A DNA stretch of 64,000 nt from Litorimonas sp964511495. Its GTDB lineage: Bacteria; Pseudomonadota; Alphaproteobacteria; Caulobacterales; Maricaulaceae. The first letter of the stretch is position 1. Each line of letters begins with the position of its first letter. A program made the translations under genes and the position numbers. Location of the stretch: contig CAZEFT010000006.1 in NCBI GenBank assembly GCA_964511495.1, forward strand, positions 1 through 64,000, read 5' to 3'. This document shows positions 24,672 to 33,519 of this stretch, piece after piece. The notes beneath the pieces are model-generated. The model searched no databases. It had not been told where the DNA came from and saw only the letters and a program-made list of their open reading frames with translations.

Positions 24672-25472
24672 TTAAGCGTTAGCCGCCGCTGTTTCCGCTT
24701 GTGAACGACGCAGTGTCATATTCACCAAACGCTGCCAGTTGCCTAATGAAACCATATGGGCATAGGCGACAGCCAAATAACCGCGTTCTGAAAAATCTTT
24801 CAATTTGTCATCTGGAAGGGCCTTTAATTTCTCTTCGCTAATTGCAAAATAATCGGCAATTTTTTGAAGAGGGCCTTCTGAACCATCTGCGTTTTGACCG
24901 CGGAAATTCATTTCCTTTTGTTCGAACAGGTCGGCTTCTTTGAAGTCTTCAATCATTTTGGATGTCGCTTGACGATCCCGCTCATAATTTTGAAGGAATT
25001 GGAACGCTTCTTTTGTGAAAGCAGATGTATCTTCTTTATCAAAGAACATTTGAGCCGGGTTTTTATCCGTAACGCATTCTGCATCTGTGTCCACACAGAC
25101 AACAAAACGATCATTTGACTTATCAGCCGCCAAAACAAACGGGAAGCGACGGGCAAAGGCCGGCATGTAGAAATCCTGCTCGTACTGTCCTTCTGTCACG
25201 AAGAGGTTTTCGCCTTGGCGAATACCCAAAACGGCGAGAGGTGTACGCTCTTCACCCGCAAAAATGACAGGGAAAGACGCGGCTGCTGCACCGAATTCCG
25301 GAGCTGTGATAGGCATAAAGTGCTGATCCGCCATAAAGGCAAAAGGCTTTTCGACCGCTGTCACGCCATATTTTTTATGCGCATCCAGTGAAAGCGGTTC
25401 TGGGTTTTTGTAAAACATCACATTACCGCTGACGGACGGCGCTGTAGTTTGTGTTGTTGGTGTCTTGGCCAT
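24672..25472 (-). CDS. SapC-family protein
   Basis: A 266-residue protein of the SapC family (named after a Campylobacter S-layer gene, but widespread in marine alphaproteobacteria and of unclear function). VMFYKNPEPLSLDAHKKYG (about residues 20-38), FAFMADQHFMPITAPEFG, RTPLAVLGIRQGENLFV and FYMPAFARRFPFVLA are the conserved stretch; the C-terminus has a helical hairpin. No signal peptide is seen. The ATG at 25472 has a GGGGAAGGA ribosome binding site; a longer frame upstream lacks one. It is divergent from the Fur-family regulator with 174 bp between. Confidence 0.9.
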   Translation of the reverse strand: MAKTPTTQTTAPSVSGNVMFYKNPEPLSLDAHKKYGVTAVEKPFAFMADQHFMPITAPEFGAAAASFPVIFAGEERTPLAVLGIRQGENLFVTEGQYEQDFYMPAFARRFPFVLAADKSNDRFVVCVDTDAECVTDKNPAQMFFDKEDTSAFTKEAFQFLQNYERDRQATSKMIEDFKEADLFEQKEMNFRGQNADGSEGPLQKIADYFAISEEKLKALPDDKLKDFSERGYLAVAYAHMVSLGNWQRLVNMTLRRSQAETAAANA

Positions 25473-25646
25473 GGTGGTCCTTCCCCAAAGGCAGTTTCTA
25501 AGTTTCTTATCCAAATAAAGTTGCAGCTCCGCCGACAAATAGCCGACAGAGCCGCATTCCATGCAAGCCTTTAGCCAATTTGCATCATAGGTTCAACATT
25601 GGATTGACGCCTTTCACATACGCTAGAAACAGTCTATGAGAACCTT

Positions 25647-26099
25647 ATGAATGATCGCCACACACCCGCCAGCTTCGCAGAACATTTGAAAAACCGTTTA
25701 GAGGCGGCGCGTAGTGTCGTTACCGAAGCAGGCGAGCGGTTCACACCTCTTCGCGAACATGTTTTGGAATTGATTATTGTGGATGGCGGCGCGATCAAGG
25801 CTTATGACCTTCTGGACAAACTCAGACCCGATTTAGGTTCGCCCAAGCCTCCAACAGTCTACCGCGCCCTGGAGTTTTTGTCACGCCACGGGCTTATTCA
25901 CCGTGTTGAAGCCCTGAATGCCTTTATCGCTTGTGACCATGAGCATGAAGGCCATTTGGCGGAGTTTTTTATCTGCGAAAACTGTCAAACGGTTGAAGAA
26001 CGCCATGCGCATGATCATACGGATTGCAAACCGGACGGGTTTAATATTCGACGCAGTGTAGTGGAGCATTATGGCCAGTGCGGCCAATGCGCGGCTTGA
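25647..26099 (+). CDS. Fur-family regulator, Zur-like
   Basis: A 150-residue metal-responsive repressor of the Fur superfamily. The winged helix includes RFTPLREHVLELI and KPPTVYRALEFLSRHGLIHRV (about residues 70-90). The metal-binding half has HEHEGH, FICENCQTVEE and a terminal CGQC, so two CxxC pairs form the structural zinc site, as in Zur. No zinc uptake genes are adjacent, so the metal is inferred. The next gene starts 9 bp after the stop and is probably cotranscribed, although unrelated in function. Confidence 0.9.
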   Translation: MNDRHTPASFAEHLKNRLEAARSVVTEAGERFTPLREHVLELIIVDGGAIKAYDLLDKLRPDLGSPKPPTVYRALEFLSRHGLIHRVEALNAFIACDHEHEGHLAEFFICENCQTVEERHAHDHTDCKPDGFNIRRSVVEHYGQCGQCAA

Positions 26100-26108
26100 T
26101 CGCGGCTC

Positions 26109-27029
26109 ATGGGATTTACGCTGACTTGGGCCGGAGAATGCTCTGCATGGGAGTGTGATGAGATTGGCCATCTCAATATGCGGCATTACGTCTATAAAGT
26201 CGCTGAGGCCCGCGCTGGCTTGTTCGTTCGGATGGGATTGCCTCACGCCTTCAAATCAAACGCTTCAAGCACGGTCCGTGTCAAAGATTTTCATATCAAA
26301 TACCAAGCCGAAGCTCGCCCCGGTAACCCTTTGAAAATTGAATCAGGTCTCGTGTCATTAGAAGAGACCACGGCTAAACTCTGTCACATTATGTATCATG
26401 CAGATGGGCGCATTGCCGCGACGATTTTAGAAGAGGTTGAGCACATTTACCTACACGGCATACGTCCTTTCCCTTGGCCGTCTCGTGTTCGTAAAACAAG
26501 CCAGGGTTTTACCGTCACTATCCCTGCCCCCGCTCAGCCCCGCAATATTGATTTATCGAAAACGCAATCCGGTCTGTCTTTGGATAAGTTGAACACACTA
26601 GGTCTGAAAACCTTGGGAGCGGGTGTGTTTGATGCGAATGAAGCGGATTTGACAGGTTTCATTACACCTCAAGCATTTTTCGGTCGCGTGACGTCTTCAA
26701 TCGGTTGGTATGGTGAGGGTTGGCCCGAAATGTGGGATGAGGATTACCGCACAGGTGGCGGGACAGCCGCTCTGCTCGAAGCCCGTGTTTTATTTCACAA
26801 ATACCCCGAGGCGGGGGATGCCTATAGCTATGTTCCGGGGTTTTTAGGCGCAGATAGCTATACGCGCGGCATTTTACATAATCTGGTTGATCCACTTTCG
26901 GGTGAGAACTACATGACCAAAGTCGCCGTGGGATGCTTATTTCATATGAAAACCCGCAAATTGGTCAAAACGAGCCCCGATCAAGTGGCTCGGCTGAACG
27001 AAAATGCGATACGCTCAATCCAGTATTAA
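26109..27029 (+). CDS. Double-hotdog acyl thioesterase-like protein
   Basis: A 306-residue protein with two predicted hotdog domains. The first holds the 4HBT-type motif WECDEIGHLNMRHYV (about residues 14-28) with the usual Asp, and RVKDFHIKYQAEARPGNP. The second half repeats the pattern around ITPQAFFGRVTSSIGWYG and ALLEARVLFHKYPEAGD. This layout fits acyl-CoA or acyl-ACP thioesterases and 4-hydroxybenzoyl-CoA thioesterase relatives. Its 3' end overlaps the convergent hydrolase gene by 15 bp. Substrate cannot be read from sequence. Confidence 0.82.
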   Translation: MGFTLTWAGECSAWECDEIGHLNMRHYVYKVAEARAGLFVRMGLPHAFKSNASSTVRVKDFHIKYQAEARPGNPLKIESGLVSLEETTAKLCHIMYHADGRIAATILEEVEHIYLHGIRPFPWPSRVRKTSQGFTVTIPAPAQPRNIDLSKTQSGLSLDKLNTLGLKTLGAGVFDANEADLTGFITPQAFFGRVTSSIGWYGEGWPEMWDEDYRTGGGTAALLEARVLFHKYPEAGDAYSYVPGFLGADSYTRGILHNLVDPLSGENYMTKVAVGCLFHMKTRKLVKTSPDQVARLNENAIRSIQY

Positions 27030-27911
27030 CCCGCTCTTTTCCAGAGCGTCTTGCAAGAAAGCGCGCGCAAATTCGGGCTCGTTTAACGGGAACATATGAT
27101 TCTTATCTTTGAAGCGGATGACGCCTCCTTTCCCGACCGCCCGACGCATGCGCAAGCGCGATAACGGCGTATGAGGCGCACCCTCACCCGCCAAAACAAT
27201 TCGGGCATTTTCAACGGGCAGCGCCTTGGCCGCTTGATAAAGATTGTGATCATGGGCCGGATAGATTGCTTGTTCCCATATCGGGTCACAGGCGAGTTTG
27301 ACGCCGCCGGTCTCTTCATCCTCAATCAAACCGCCTTCAAGGTAATCTGTTAAAGTCGCATCCGGAAAGCCTTTAAAAACACCTCGATTTTTATATCGTT
27401 TAAATGCGGCATCCTGTGAGTCAAATTGGTGCCTACGCCTCGCCGCCGCTGCGGCAATGGGTAAGGTCTTACGCAGCCAGTTTAGTCCCCCCGGCAAACG
27501 GAAGAGCGGGGTCAACCAAGTCGGCATAAGGGGCGGGTCAAACCCGACATAAGCAACCATTTTACCCTGCAAATGCGGCACGCAAAGCAGCGCCGCACAA
27601 GCGCCAAGCGAATGTCCTGACAAGACGAAAGGGCCCTCTACCGCCTGTTCGATAAAGGCCAAAACATCGTCACGAAAAATATGGAAATTGCGTAACTTAT
27701 CACGATCGCAGGGTAATTTCGTCAGACCATGCCCTCGTAAATCCAAAGCCACGCTGTGTATTGGGAGAGCCTCTAACAGGTGACGATAGCTTTGCCCATT
27801 AAAGCCATTCGCATGAAGCATGACCAAGCCGATGGGCTTGGAGACATCGCCAAAATGAAGGGCAGACATTTGCCCGCCCCGAATATCGTAAAACCGTCTT
27901 TCCATCGACAT
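27015..27911 (-). CDS. Alpha/beta hydrolase
   Basis: A 298-residue hydrolase. MLHANGFNGQSY (about residues 31-42), LDLRGHGLT and SGHSLGACAAL (nucleophile Ser about 104) are present; LAGEGAPHTP is near the acid position and KDKNHMFPLNEP holds the likely His. It starts directly after the stop of the crotonase gene (TAAATG), so it is the tail of the fatty-acid operon. Hydrolases of this class act on lipid or CoA-type esters. Confidence 0.87.
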   Translation of the reverse strand: MSMERRFYDIRGGQMSALHFGDVSKPIGLVMLHANGFNGQSYRHLLEALPIHSVALDLRGHGLTKLPCDRDKLRNFHIFRDDVLAFIEQAVEGPFVLSGHSLGACAALLCVPHLQGKMVAYVGFDPPLMPTWLTPLFRLPGGLNWLRKTLPIAAAAARRRHQFDSQDAAFKRYKNRGVFKGFPDATLTDYLEGGLIEDEETGGVKLACDPIWEQAIYPAHDHNLYQAAKALPVENARIVLAGEGAPHTPLSRLRMRRAVGKGGVIRFKDKNHMFPLNEPEFARAFLQDALEKSGLILD

Positions 27912-28613
27912 TTAAACGGCGTGGATTTTCTCCGGATCAAGGTCATCCTCAATCGCTTGATCAAGGATTTCAAATACGGCTTTGCGCGAGCGTAACTTAG
28001 TGCCGCGAAACGCTGTCATGTTTAACTGTCCAAACATTTGCCCCGCCATCGGGCCAGCCATGGGCATTTGCTCTGCGGGGACAATACGATCAACAAATCC
28101 GGCATGAAGTGCGCCTTTGGGATTGAAAATTTCCGCATTTATCACGCATCGATTAAAGTAGTTTTTGGCCAAACGATAACGGGCAATTTCTATTCCGAAA
28201 TTATGCATCGTCATTCCGATGAGTGTCTCGTTTAGGCCGATTTTGTATTCGCCATCCGCAATCATGCGGTAGTCACAAGCCAATAACAAAAAAGCACCCA
28301 TGGCAATGCTGTGTCCGGTAGAGAGAGCGATAACAGGCTTTGGGAAGGCCATAATGCGTCTTGCGAGCTTTGAGCCTTTCGACGTCAATAACATGGCTTC
28401 TTTCGGTCCGGCCTGCATTTCTTTGAGGTTAAACCCGCCCGAAAACATGCCCTCTCGGCCTGTCAGAATAACAATTGCCTCATCGGTTTCCGCTTTGTCA
28501 AAAGCCGCATTCAATTGTGCAATCATATCGGTGGACAGGACATTCGCCTTGCCATCATCCATTTTGATTGTCGCGACATTCCCATTGAGTGTGTAAGTGA
28601 CGAGATCAGTCAT
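27912..28613 (-). CDS. Enoyl-CoA hydratase/isomerase-family (crotonase) protein
   Basis: A 233-residue crotonase. IVILTGREGMFSGGFNLKEM is the first oxyanion region (about residues 46-65) and GHSIAMGAFLLLACDYRMI (about 98-116) the second. The catalytic Glu positions of classical hydratases are covered by NETLIGMTMHNFGIEIAR, so one of the two acidic residues is not obvious and the reaction (hydratase or isomerase) stays open. It lies downstream of two acyl-CoA dehydrogenases in the same direction and is followed at zero distance by a hydrolase gene. Confidence 0.9.
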   Translation of the reverse strand: MTDLVTYTLNGNVATIKMDDGKANVLSTDMIAQLNAAFDKAETDEAIVILTGREGMFSGGFNLKEMQAGPKEAMLLTSKGSKLARRIMAFPKPVIALSTGHSIAMGAFLLLACDYRMIADGEYKIGLNETLIGMTMHNFGIEIARYRLAKNYFNRCVINAEIFNPKGALHAGFVDRIVPAEQMPMAGPMAGQMFGQLNMTAFRGTKLRSRKAVFEILDQAIEDDLDPEKIHAV

Positions 28614-28629
28614 AATTTAATCCTTTTGC

Positions 28630-29106
28630 TTATGGCACATAACAAATAAACACAGGCTTTTTGACCTCATCATTTGAAACTATGTAATATTCATTATTAG
28701 AAAATGCCCCAATAGCGAAAAACGTATTCGGCATATTTTTTGCGTTTTCAACACATGACGAAACTTTATATTCTATTTCAGCAGATCCCAAGTATACCTT
28801 AAGACCTTCTAAGTCACATCTTGTTGCGCCAACCTTTAGAGTTTTATCTGACAGTCGAATGGCCTTATCAGCTTCACATTGCCTTGATAAATTAAAAGCA
28901 TTATCTTTTATGCCATTAATTATAGGCTTCAATTTTTCTTCAGCGGCGTAGTTTGGATTTCCGTTTTTCGATATTTCTTTACCATCGTTTTGCATCTGAC
29001 TTGGTCGTTCCACTTGAGACTCAGAAGCTAGTTCCGACTTATTATTTTCCATAGCGTTACATGACACCAAAATTAAACTAGACAATATCAATACGAATTT
29101 ATTCAC
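28630..29106 (-). CDS. Small lipoprotein, unknown function
   Basis: A 158-residue protein with a lipoprotein signal: hydrophobic residues 2-13 and lipobox LVSC (Cys16), followed by a polar linker to about residue 50. The rest has four Cys (CEAD, CDLEG, SSCV, FICYV) and a small alpha/beta domain. I do not recognise the family. It is clearly more AT-rich than its neighbours and sits between the crotonase and the PaiB-like gene in the same orientation, so it looks like an insertion into the operon. Confidence 0.78.
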   Translation of the reverse strand: MNKFVLILSSLILVSCNAMENNKSELASESQVERPSQMQNDGKEISKNGNPNYAAEEKLKPIINGIKDNAFNLSRQCEADKAIRLSDKTLKVGATRCDLEGLKVYLGSAEIEYKVSSCVENAKNMPNTFFAIGAFSNNEYYIVSNDEVKKPVFICYVP

Positions 29107-29122
29107 ATTATTGGCTCCAACT

Positions 29123-29740
29123 TCAAACGTCGCCTCTGTCCATGGCCTTCACCATCGCATCGGCCGCTTGGGTCTCTTTTCGCGCACGAAGTTCGGAAAT
29201 AACAGTCTGGTTTTCTGAATGGCTTTTATTCTGACTCATTTTTTCGATGCTTTGGAGGGATGTAATTTCCATTTTGAAATAGACAATACCCCGCATGAGC
29301 GCATCGACATAATCTTGGGCTTTTGAAACTTTCCAGCCGTCATCGCCTTCGTAAATATGCGTCAGACGTTCCATTTCGCCTAACCACTTTTCTTTTGGCA
29401 AACGTGTTGGAAAACCTTTGGCCTGAACGGAAATATAATTCCATGTCGGGACGCGCTTCTCTGGCGTTTCATACCAATCAGCGGAAATATAAGCATGCGG
29501 CCCACTGAACATAATCAACGCGGCTGTATCGCCATTCAGGCTTTGTGCTTGGGGGTTATTCGCAGCAATATGCCCATAGAGCGTACCAAGCTCACCTTCA
29601 CCTTCATCTAAGACCATCGGCAGATGCGTCGCTTGAATATCGCCCCCACCTGCCATCGTCATAACAGCAAAGCTATGTTCACGCATGACACCCGCCATAA
29701 AGACGGGGTCATTATTCGTGTAATAGGGCGGAGGGTACAC
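29123..29740 (-). CDS. PaiB-family FMN-binding protein
   Basis: A 205-residue member of the PaiB/FMN-binding split-barrel family. MYPPPYYTNNDP at the start, THLPMVLDEGEGELGTLYGHIAANNPQ, IMFSGPHAYISADWYE and VPTWNYISVQAKG are family hallmarks. The Bacillus namesake represses protease and sporulation genes, but most relatives are simply flavin-binding and the regulatory label should be used with care. It lies 5 bp downstream of an acyl-CoA dehydrogenase gene and belongs to that operon. Confidence 0.9.
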   Translation of the reverse strand: MYPPPYYTNNDPVFMAGVMREHSFAVMTMAGGGDIQATHLPMVLDEGEGELGTLYGHIAANNPQAQSLNGDTAALIMFSGPHAYISADWYETPEKRVPTWNYISVQAKGFPTRLPKEKWLGEMERLTHIYEGDDGWKVSKAQDYVDALMRGIVYFKMEITSLQSIEKMSQNKSHSENQTVISELRARKETQAADAMVKAMDRGDV

Positions 29741-29745
29741 GCGTG

Positions 29746-30903
29746 CTAGAGACTGCGCGCGATGAGGAGTTTCATGATCTCATTCGTACCGCCATAGATC
29801 TTCTGGACGCGACTGTCGCGATACATGCGGCCAATGCGATATTCATTCATAAAGCCATAACCACCGTGGAGTTGCAGACAACGGTCGATGACTTCGCATT
29901 CCTTATCCGTGACCCAATATTTCGCCATGGAGGCCGTCACCGTATCTAATTCCCCACGCAAATGTTTTTCAGCGCAGTCATAGACGAATGCTTTCGCAAT
30001 CGTCGTGATGGTCTTACATTCAGCGAGTTCAAATTGGGTATTCTGAAAGCTCATCACCGATTTACCAAAAGCTTTGCGCTCTTTGACATATTCGATCGTC
30101 ATTTCCAGAGCGGCTTCCATTTGGGCCACACCCTGAACAGCAATGTTAAGACGCTCTTGCGGTAATTCTTTCATCAATTGAATAAAGCCATGCCCCGTTT
30201 CCGGCCCAAGTAGAGCATCAGCCGGGACTTTCATGTCATCAAAGAACAGCTCGGCTGTGTCTTGTGCATCCATACCGACCTTATCAAGAATACGCCCACG
30301 GCGGAAACCCTCGAGATCATCCGTTTCGACAACGAAAAGAGATTTGGAAAACTTCCCTTCGCCACCCGTATCCGCCACGATGACAATTAAATTTGCTGTG
30401 CCGCCATTTGTGATGAAGGTTTTGGAGCCGTTAATAATCCAGCCATTGCCGTCTTTTTTTGCATTGGTTTTGACGCTTTGAAGGTCGGAGCCTGTGCCCG
30501 GCTCACTCATCGCGATGGCACCCACCAATTCGCCTGAGGCCATGCGGGGCAGCCATTTTTGCTTCTGCTCTTCCGTGCCATAATGCAGGATGTAAGGGGC
30601 AACAATCGCATTGTGGAGAGACAAGCCAAAACCATCGACATTGGCTTTGACCAATTCTTCCATAATGATCATTTCATGGCGATAATCACCGCCCCCGCCG
30701 CCATACTCCTCAGGCATGGAGCAGTTCAGCAAGCCCATTTCGCCTGCCATGTTCCAATATTTGCGATCTACTTTTTTATTCTTGCGAAAGCTTTCCGAAT
30801 GAGGCGCCATTTCCCGCGTATAGAAACCATTGACAGCTTCACGGAAAATATTGATGTCCTCCTCGTCATACCAATCCGGATTTTTAAAATCGACTGCGGC
30901 CAT
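29746..30903 (-). CDS. Acyl-CoA dehydrogenase
   Basis: A 385-residue FAD enzyme of beta-oxidation or branched-chain acid breakdown. AMSEPGTGSDLQSVKT (about residues 131-146) and FITNGG bind FAD, and RMYRDSRVQKIYGGTNEIM closes the domain. The usual catalytic Glu before GTNE is Gly here; the Glu in QERLNIAVQ (about residue 243) is in the place used by isovaleryl-CoA and long-chain dehydrogenases, so catalysis is still expected. It follows another dehydrogenase gene by 67 bp and overlaps nothing. Confidence 0.93.
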   Translation of the reverse strand: MAAVDFKNPDWYDEEDINIFREAVNGFYTREMAPHSESFRKNKKVDRKYWNMAGEMGLLNCSMPEEYGGGGGDYRHEMIIMEELVKANVDGFGLSLHNAIVAPYILHYGTEEQKQKWLPRMASGELVGAIAMSEPGTGSDLQSVKTNAKKDGNGWIINGSKTFITNGGTANLIVIVADTGGEGKFSKSLFVVETDDLEGFRRGRILDKVGMDAQDTAELFFDDMKVPADALLGPETGHGFIQLMKELPQERLNIAVQGVAQMEAALEMTIEYVKERKAFGKSVMSFQNTQFELAECKTITTIAKAFVYDCAEKHLRGELDTVTASMAKYWVTDKECEVIDRCLQLHGGYGFMNEYRIGRMYRDSRVQKIYGGTNEIMKLLIARSL

Positions 30904-30970
30904 TATGTGTCCTTTTTAAAATGCAAAAACCTTAGCCAGAAGGCTGAGGTTGGGTCTCAGTAGTGTTCAA

Positions 30971-32761
30971 TTAAAAAGCAGCCGCTTCTAATTCCATAAC
31001 GGGCTTTGCACCGGTTTTGATTTTTGCCAAGTGGCTGTCGAGCATAGGCAACATTCTCAACATGAAGAAACGCCCCGTAATGATTTTATTCGGATAGAAA
31101 TCCTCATTGGATCCTTCATCAATTTTTTGTTGCGCGACAACAGCCATTCTTGCCCACATATAAGCCAAAGTTGCGAGGCCCATCATGTGCATATAGTCAA
31201 CGGAACCTGCACCTGCATTATTCGGGTCAGACATGCCATTTTGCATCAACCACATCGTGGCTTCTGTCAGTTTTTTCTGCGCGCCTGACAGGCCGTCCAT
31301 AAACTCAGGGAGTTTTTCATTGTCTTTGTTCTCGGCCAAGAAAGCACCGATTTCTTGGTTCAATGTCATCAAGGCACGGCCGCCATTCCGGGCGAGCTTA
31401 CGACCCACAAGATCAAGCGCCTGAACACCATTCGCGCCTTCATAAATCAAGGCAATACGGTTATCGCGCACAAACTGGCTCATACCCCATTCTTCGACAA
31501 AGCCGTGACCACCAAAAATCTGTTGGCAATCAATCGTCGTTTTCATGGACATATCCGTCAGATAGCCTTTGATAACAGGCGTCAAAAGACCCAGATAATC
31601 GTCACATTTTTCAACGAGTTTTTCATCGTCTGAATGCTTCTCAATATCTTCGTGCTTTGCCGCCCATAAGAGCAAGGCGCGCGCACTTTCATTGAAAGAT
31701 TTTGTTTCCATCAACATGCGACGCACGTCAGGGTGAACAATAATCGGATCGGCTGGCTTTTCTGCCTCTTGCGGCCCGGCCAATGAACGACCCTGAAGAC
31801 GATCTTTGGCATAAATTGCCGCATTTTGATAAGCGACTTCGGACTGACCTAAGCCTTGGAGGCCGACGCCGATACGGGCTTCGTTCATCATAACGAACAT
31901 AACGCGGAGGCCTTTATTCTCCTCGCCAATCAGATAGCCTTCCGCTTCGTCATAATTCATCACACATGTGGAATTGCCGTGAATACCCATTTTCTCTTCG
32001 ATGGAGCCACAACTTACTGGATTACGGTCTGCGGGGTTGCCGTTTTCGTCTAATTTAAATTTCGGCACGATGAATAGAGAAATACCTTTTGTTCCAGCGG
32101 GTGCGCCTTCAATGCGAGCGAGAACCAAGTGAATAATATTGTCTGACATGTCGTGCTCACCGGCAGAGATGAAAATCTTCTGGCCAGAGATTTTATATGT
32201 GCCGTCAGCTTGCGGCACTGCTTTTGTTTTCAACATGCCCAAATCCGTTCCGCAATGCGGCTCGGTCAGGTTCATTGTTCCTGTCCACTCACCGGCAATC
32301 ATTTTCGGCAGGTAAGTTTCTTTTTGCTCTTGAGAGCCGCCTGTTTCAATCGCCTTGATCGCGCCGCCTGTCAGGCCGGGATACATGGCAAATGCCATAT
32401 TGGACGCTGTCCACATTTCAGAAGCCGCGAGGCCCAACATGCCGGGCATGCCTTGTCCACCAAATTCCGGATCGCGGGATAGGCCTGTCCAGCCATTTTC
32501 GACCATTTGCTTATAGGCTTCTTTGAACCCCTTAGGCGTTGTGACAGAGCCGTCTTCGTGGCGCTTACAACCTTCATGGTCGCCCACAATGTTTAACGGG
32601 GCGAGGACTTCTTCGGCAAATTTTGCACCTTGTTCGATGACAGCATCAGCAAGATCACGATCAACTTCGCTAAAGGCTTCAAATTGCTGTAAATCTTCGA
32701 AACCGAGAACTTCGTGAAGCAAGAACTGCATATCGCGAACGGGAGCTTTGTAACTAGGCAT
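30971..32761 (-). CDS. Acyl-CoA dehydrogenase, long (DmdC/FadE-type)
   Basis: A 596-residue dehydrogenase with the extra C-terminal domain of the FadE5/DmdC group. The start MPSYKAPVRDMQFLLHEVL, LTEPHCGTDLGMLKT, KIFISAGEHDMSDNIIHLVLA and FGGHGFVEEWGMSQFVRDNRI followed by ALIYEGANG (catalytic Glu) are all present. The N-terminus matches enzymes annotated as 3-methylmercaptopropionyl-CoA dehydrogenases, but the same type also handles straight-chain acyl-CoA, and no dmd genes are seen here. It is 37 bp downstream of the MerR regulator gene and probably under its control. Confidence 0.93.
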   Translation of the reverse strand: MPSYKAPVRDMQFLLHEVLGFEDLQQFEAFSEVDRDLADAVIEQGAKFAEEVLAPLNIVGDHEGCKRHEDGSVTTPKGFKEAYKQMVENGWTGLSRDPEFGGQGMPGMLGLAASEMWTASNMAFAMYPGLTGGAIKAIETGGSQEQKETYLPKMIAGEWTGTMNLTEPHCGTDLGMLKTKAVPQADGTYKISGQKIFISAGEHDMSDNIIHLVLARIEGAPAGTKGISLFIVPKFKLDENGNPADRNPVSCGSIEEKMGIHGNSTCVMNYDEAEGYLIGEENKGLRVMFVMMNEARIGVGLQGLGQSEVAYQNAAIYAKDRLQGRSLAGPQEAEKPADPIIVHPDVRRMLMETKSFNESARALLLWAAKHEDIEKHSDDEKLVEKCDDYLGLLTPVIKGYLTDMSMKTTIDCQQIFGGHGFVEEWGMSQFVRDNRIALIYEGANGVQALDLVGRKLARNGGRALMTLNQEIGAFLAENKDNEKLPEFMDGLSGAQKKLTEATMWLMQNGMSDPNNAGAGSVDYMHMMGLATLAYMWARMAVVAQQKIDEGSNEDFYPNKIITGRFFMLRMLPMLDSHLAKIKTGAKPVMELEAAAF

Positions 32762-32798
32762 AGGTCTTTCCTTTAATAAATATTATCAGCGGTCGGCT

Positions 32799-33323
32799 TT
32801 ATTCCGCCGCTTCAAAATCGTCGGCTTGGTAGTCAAAGCTGTAGCCCTGACCACCCTCTGAATGGGCGAAGCTCTTTTTAAAAGCGGCTTCATATTTTTT
32901 GGCCAAGCTCTCTACGCTCGGCTCTTCTGTTGTCTCTAAATGCTCATCAATGATGGCGACGATGTCGCGCATGTCTTTAATCATTAAGTCAATATCTTCA
33001 CGTCGATTGTCCAAATCTTGGATAACCGCATCAAAATTGGCGCGACGACGTGTCAATTCGCTTCGTTCCGCAACATTTCCCTTGGTCACATCTAAGACGG
33101 CTTTGATATCGTCCAGAGAAAACCCAAGGCGTTTCGCGCGCATAATGCGTTCAAACCTCGCGCGCTCAAACGGGCCAAAAATGCGGATACCGCCTTCGCG
33201 CTCAGGGCTCAGCAATCCTTTGTCTTCGTAAAAACGAATTGTGCGCGGCGTGACATCAAACATTTCTGAAAATTGGCGAATACCCCAACTCTCTTGGCTT
33301 GTAATGTCGTGACTCTGTTTCAT
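32799..33323 (-). CDS. MerR-family regulator of acyl-CoA degradation genes
   Basis: A 174-residue MerR protein. The helix-turn-helix reads GIRQFSEMFDVTPRTIRFYEDKGLLSPERE (about residues 14-43), followed by the wing and a long dimerisation helix (VIQDLDNRREDIDLMIKDM). There is no Cys-rich metal loop, so it belongs to the ligand-type group like LiuR and PsrA-analogues that control branched-chain and fatty-acid degradation. The dehydrogenase genes follow at once, and a perfect 18-bp palindrome lies 19 bp upstream of the start, probably its own operator. Confidence 0.92.
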   Translation of the reverse strand: MKQSHDITSQESWGIRQFSEMFDVTPRTIRFYEDKGLLSPEREGGIRIFGPFERARFERIMRAKRLGFSLDDIKAVLDVTKGNVAERSELTRRRANFDAVIQDLDNRREDIDLMIKDMRDIVAIIDEHLETTEEPSVESLAKKYEAAFKKSFAHSEGGQGYSFDYQADDFEAAE

Positions 33324-33341
33324 ATAATTGCAATAGCTAAC

Positions 33342-33359
33342 GTTGACGTTAACGTCAAC
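33342..33359. promoter_or_regulatory. Palindromic operator GTTGACGTTAACGTCAAC
   Basis: An 18-bp perfect palindrome, 19 bp before the MerR gene start. It resembles the TTTACGTT(N)ACGTAAA-like motif known for LiuR-type MerR regulators. It suggests autoregulation of the acyl-CoA dehydrogenase operon, with the regulator and structural genes cotranscribed. Confidence 0.75.
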
Positions 33360-33423
33360 ATGAAACTGCTAAGATGCGTAAATGTCGCAGAATGGCGGCT
33401 TTGATGCGGAAAAGGTTAACGGC

Positions 33424-33439
33424 TTAACGACGTGTTAAC
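33424..33439 (+). promoter_or_regulatory. CtrA binding site TTAA-N7-TTAAC
   Basis: TTAACGACGTGTTAAC matches the full CtrA consensus. It is 81 bp upstream of the PodJ-like gene start. Two GANTC sites (33472-33476 and 33494-33498) lie between it and the start, the pattern of a cell-cycle-controlled promoter in Caulobacterales. Confidence 0.75.
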
Positions 33440-33519
33440 CACAAATGCCGCATTCTAATTCCGAAATGCGTGATTCTAATGAATGCGCGTAGGGAATCTC
33501 ACCGGAGAGTCGGGAACAT

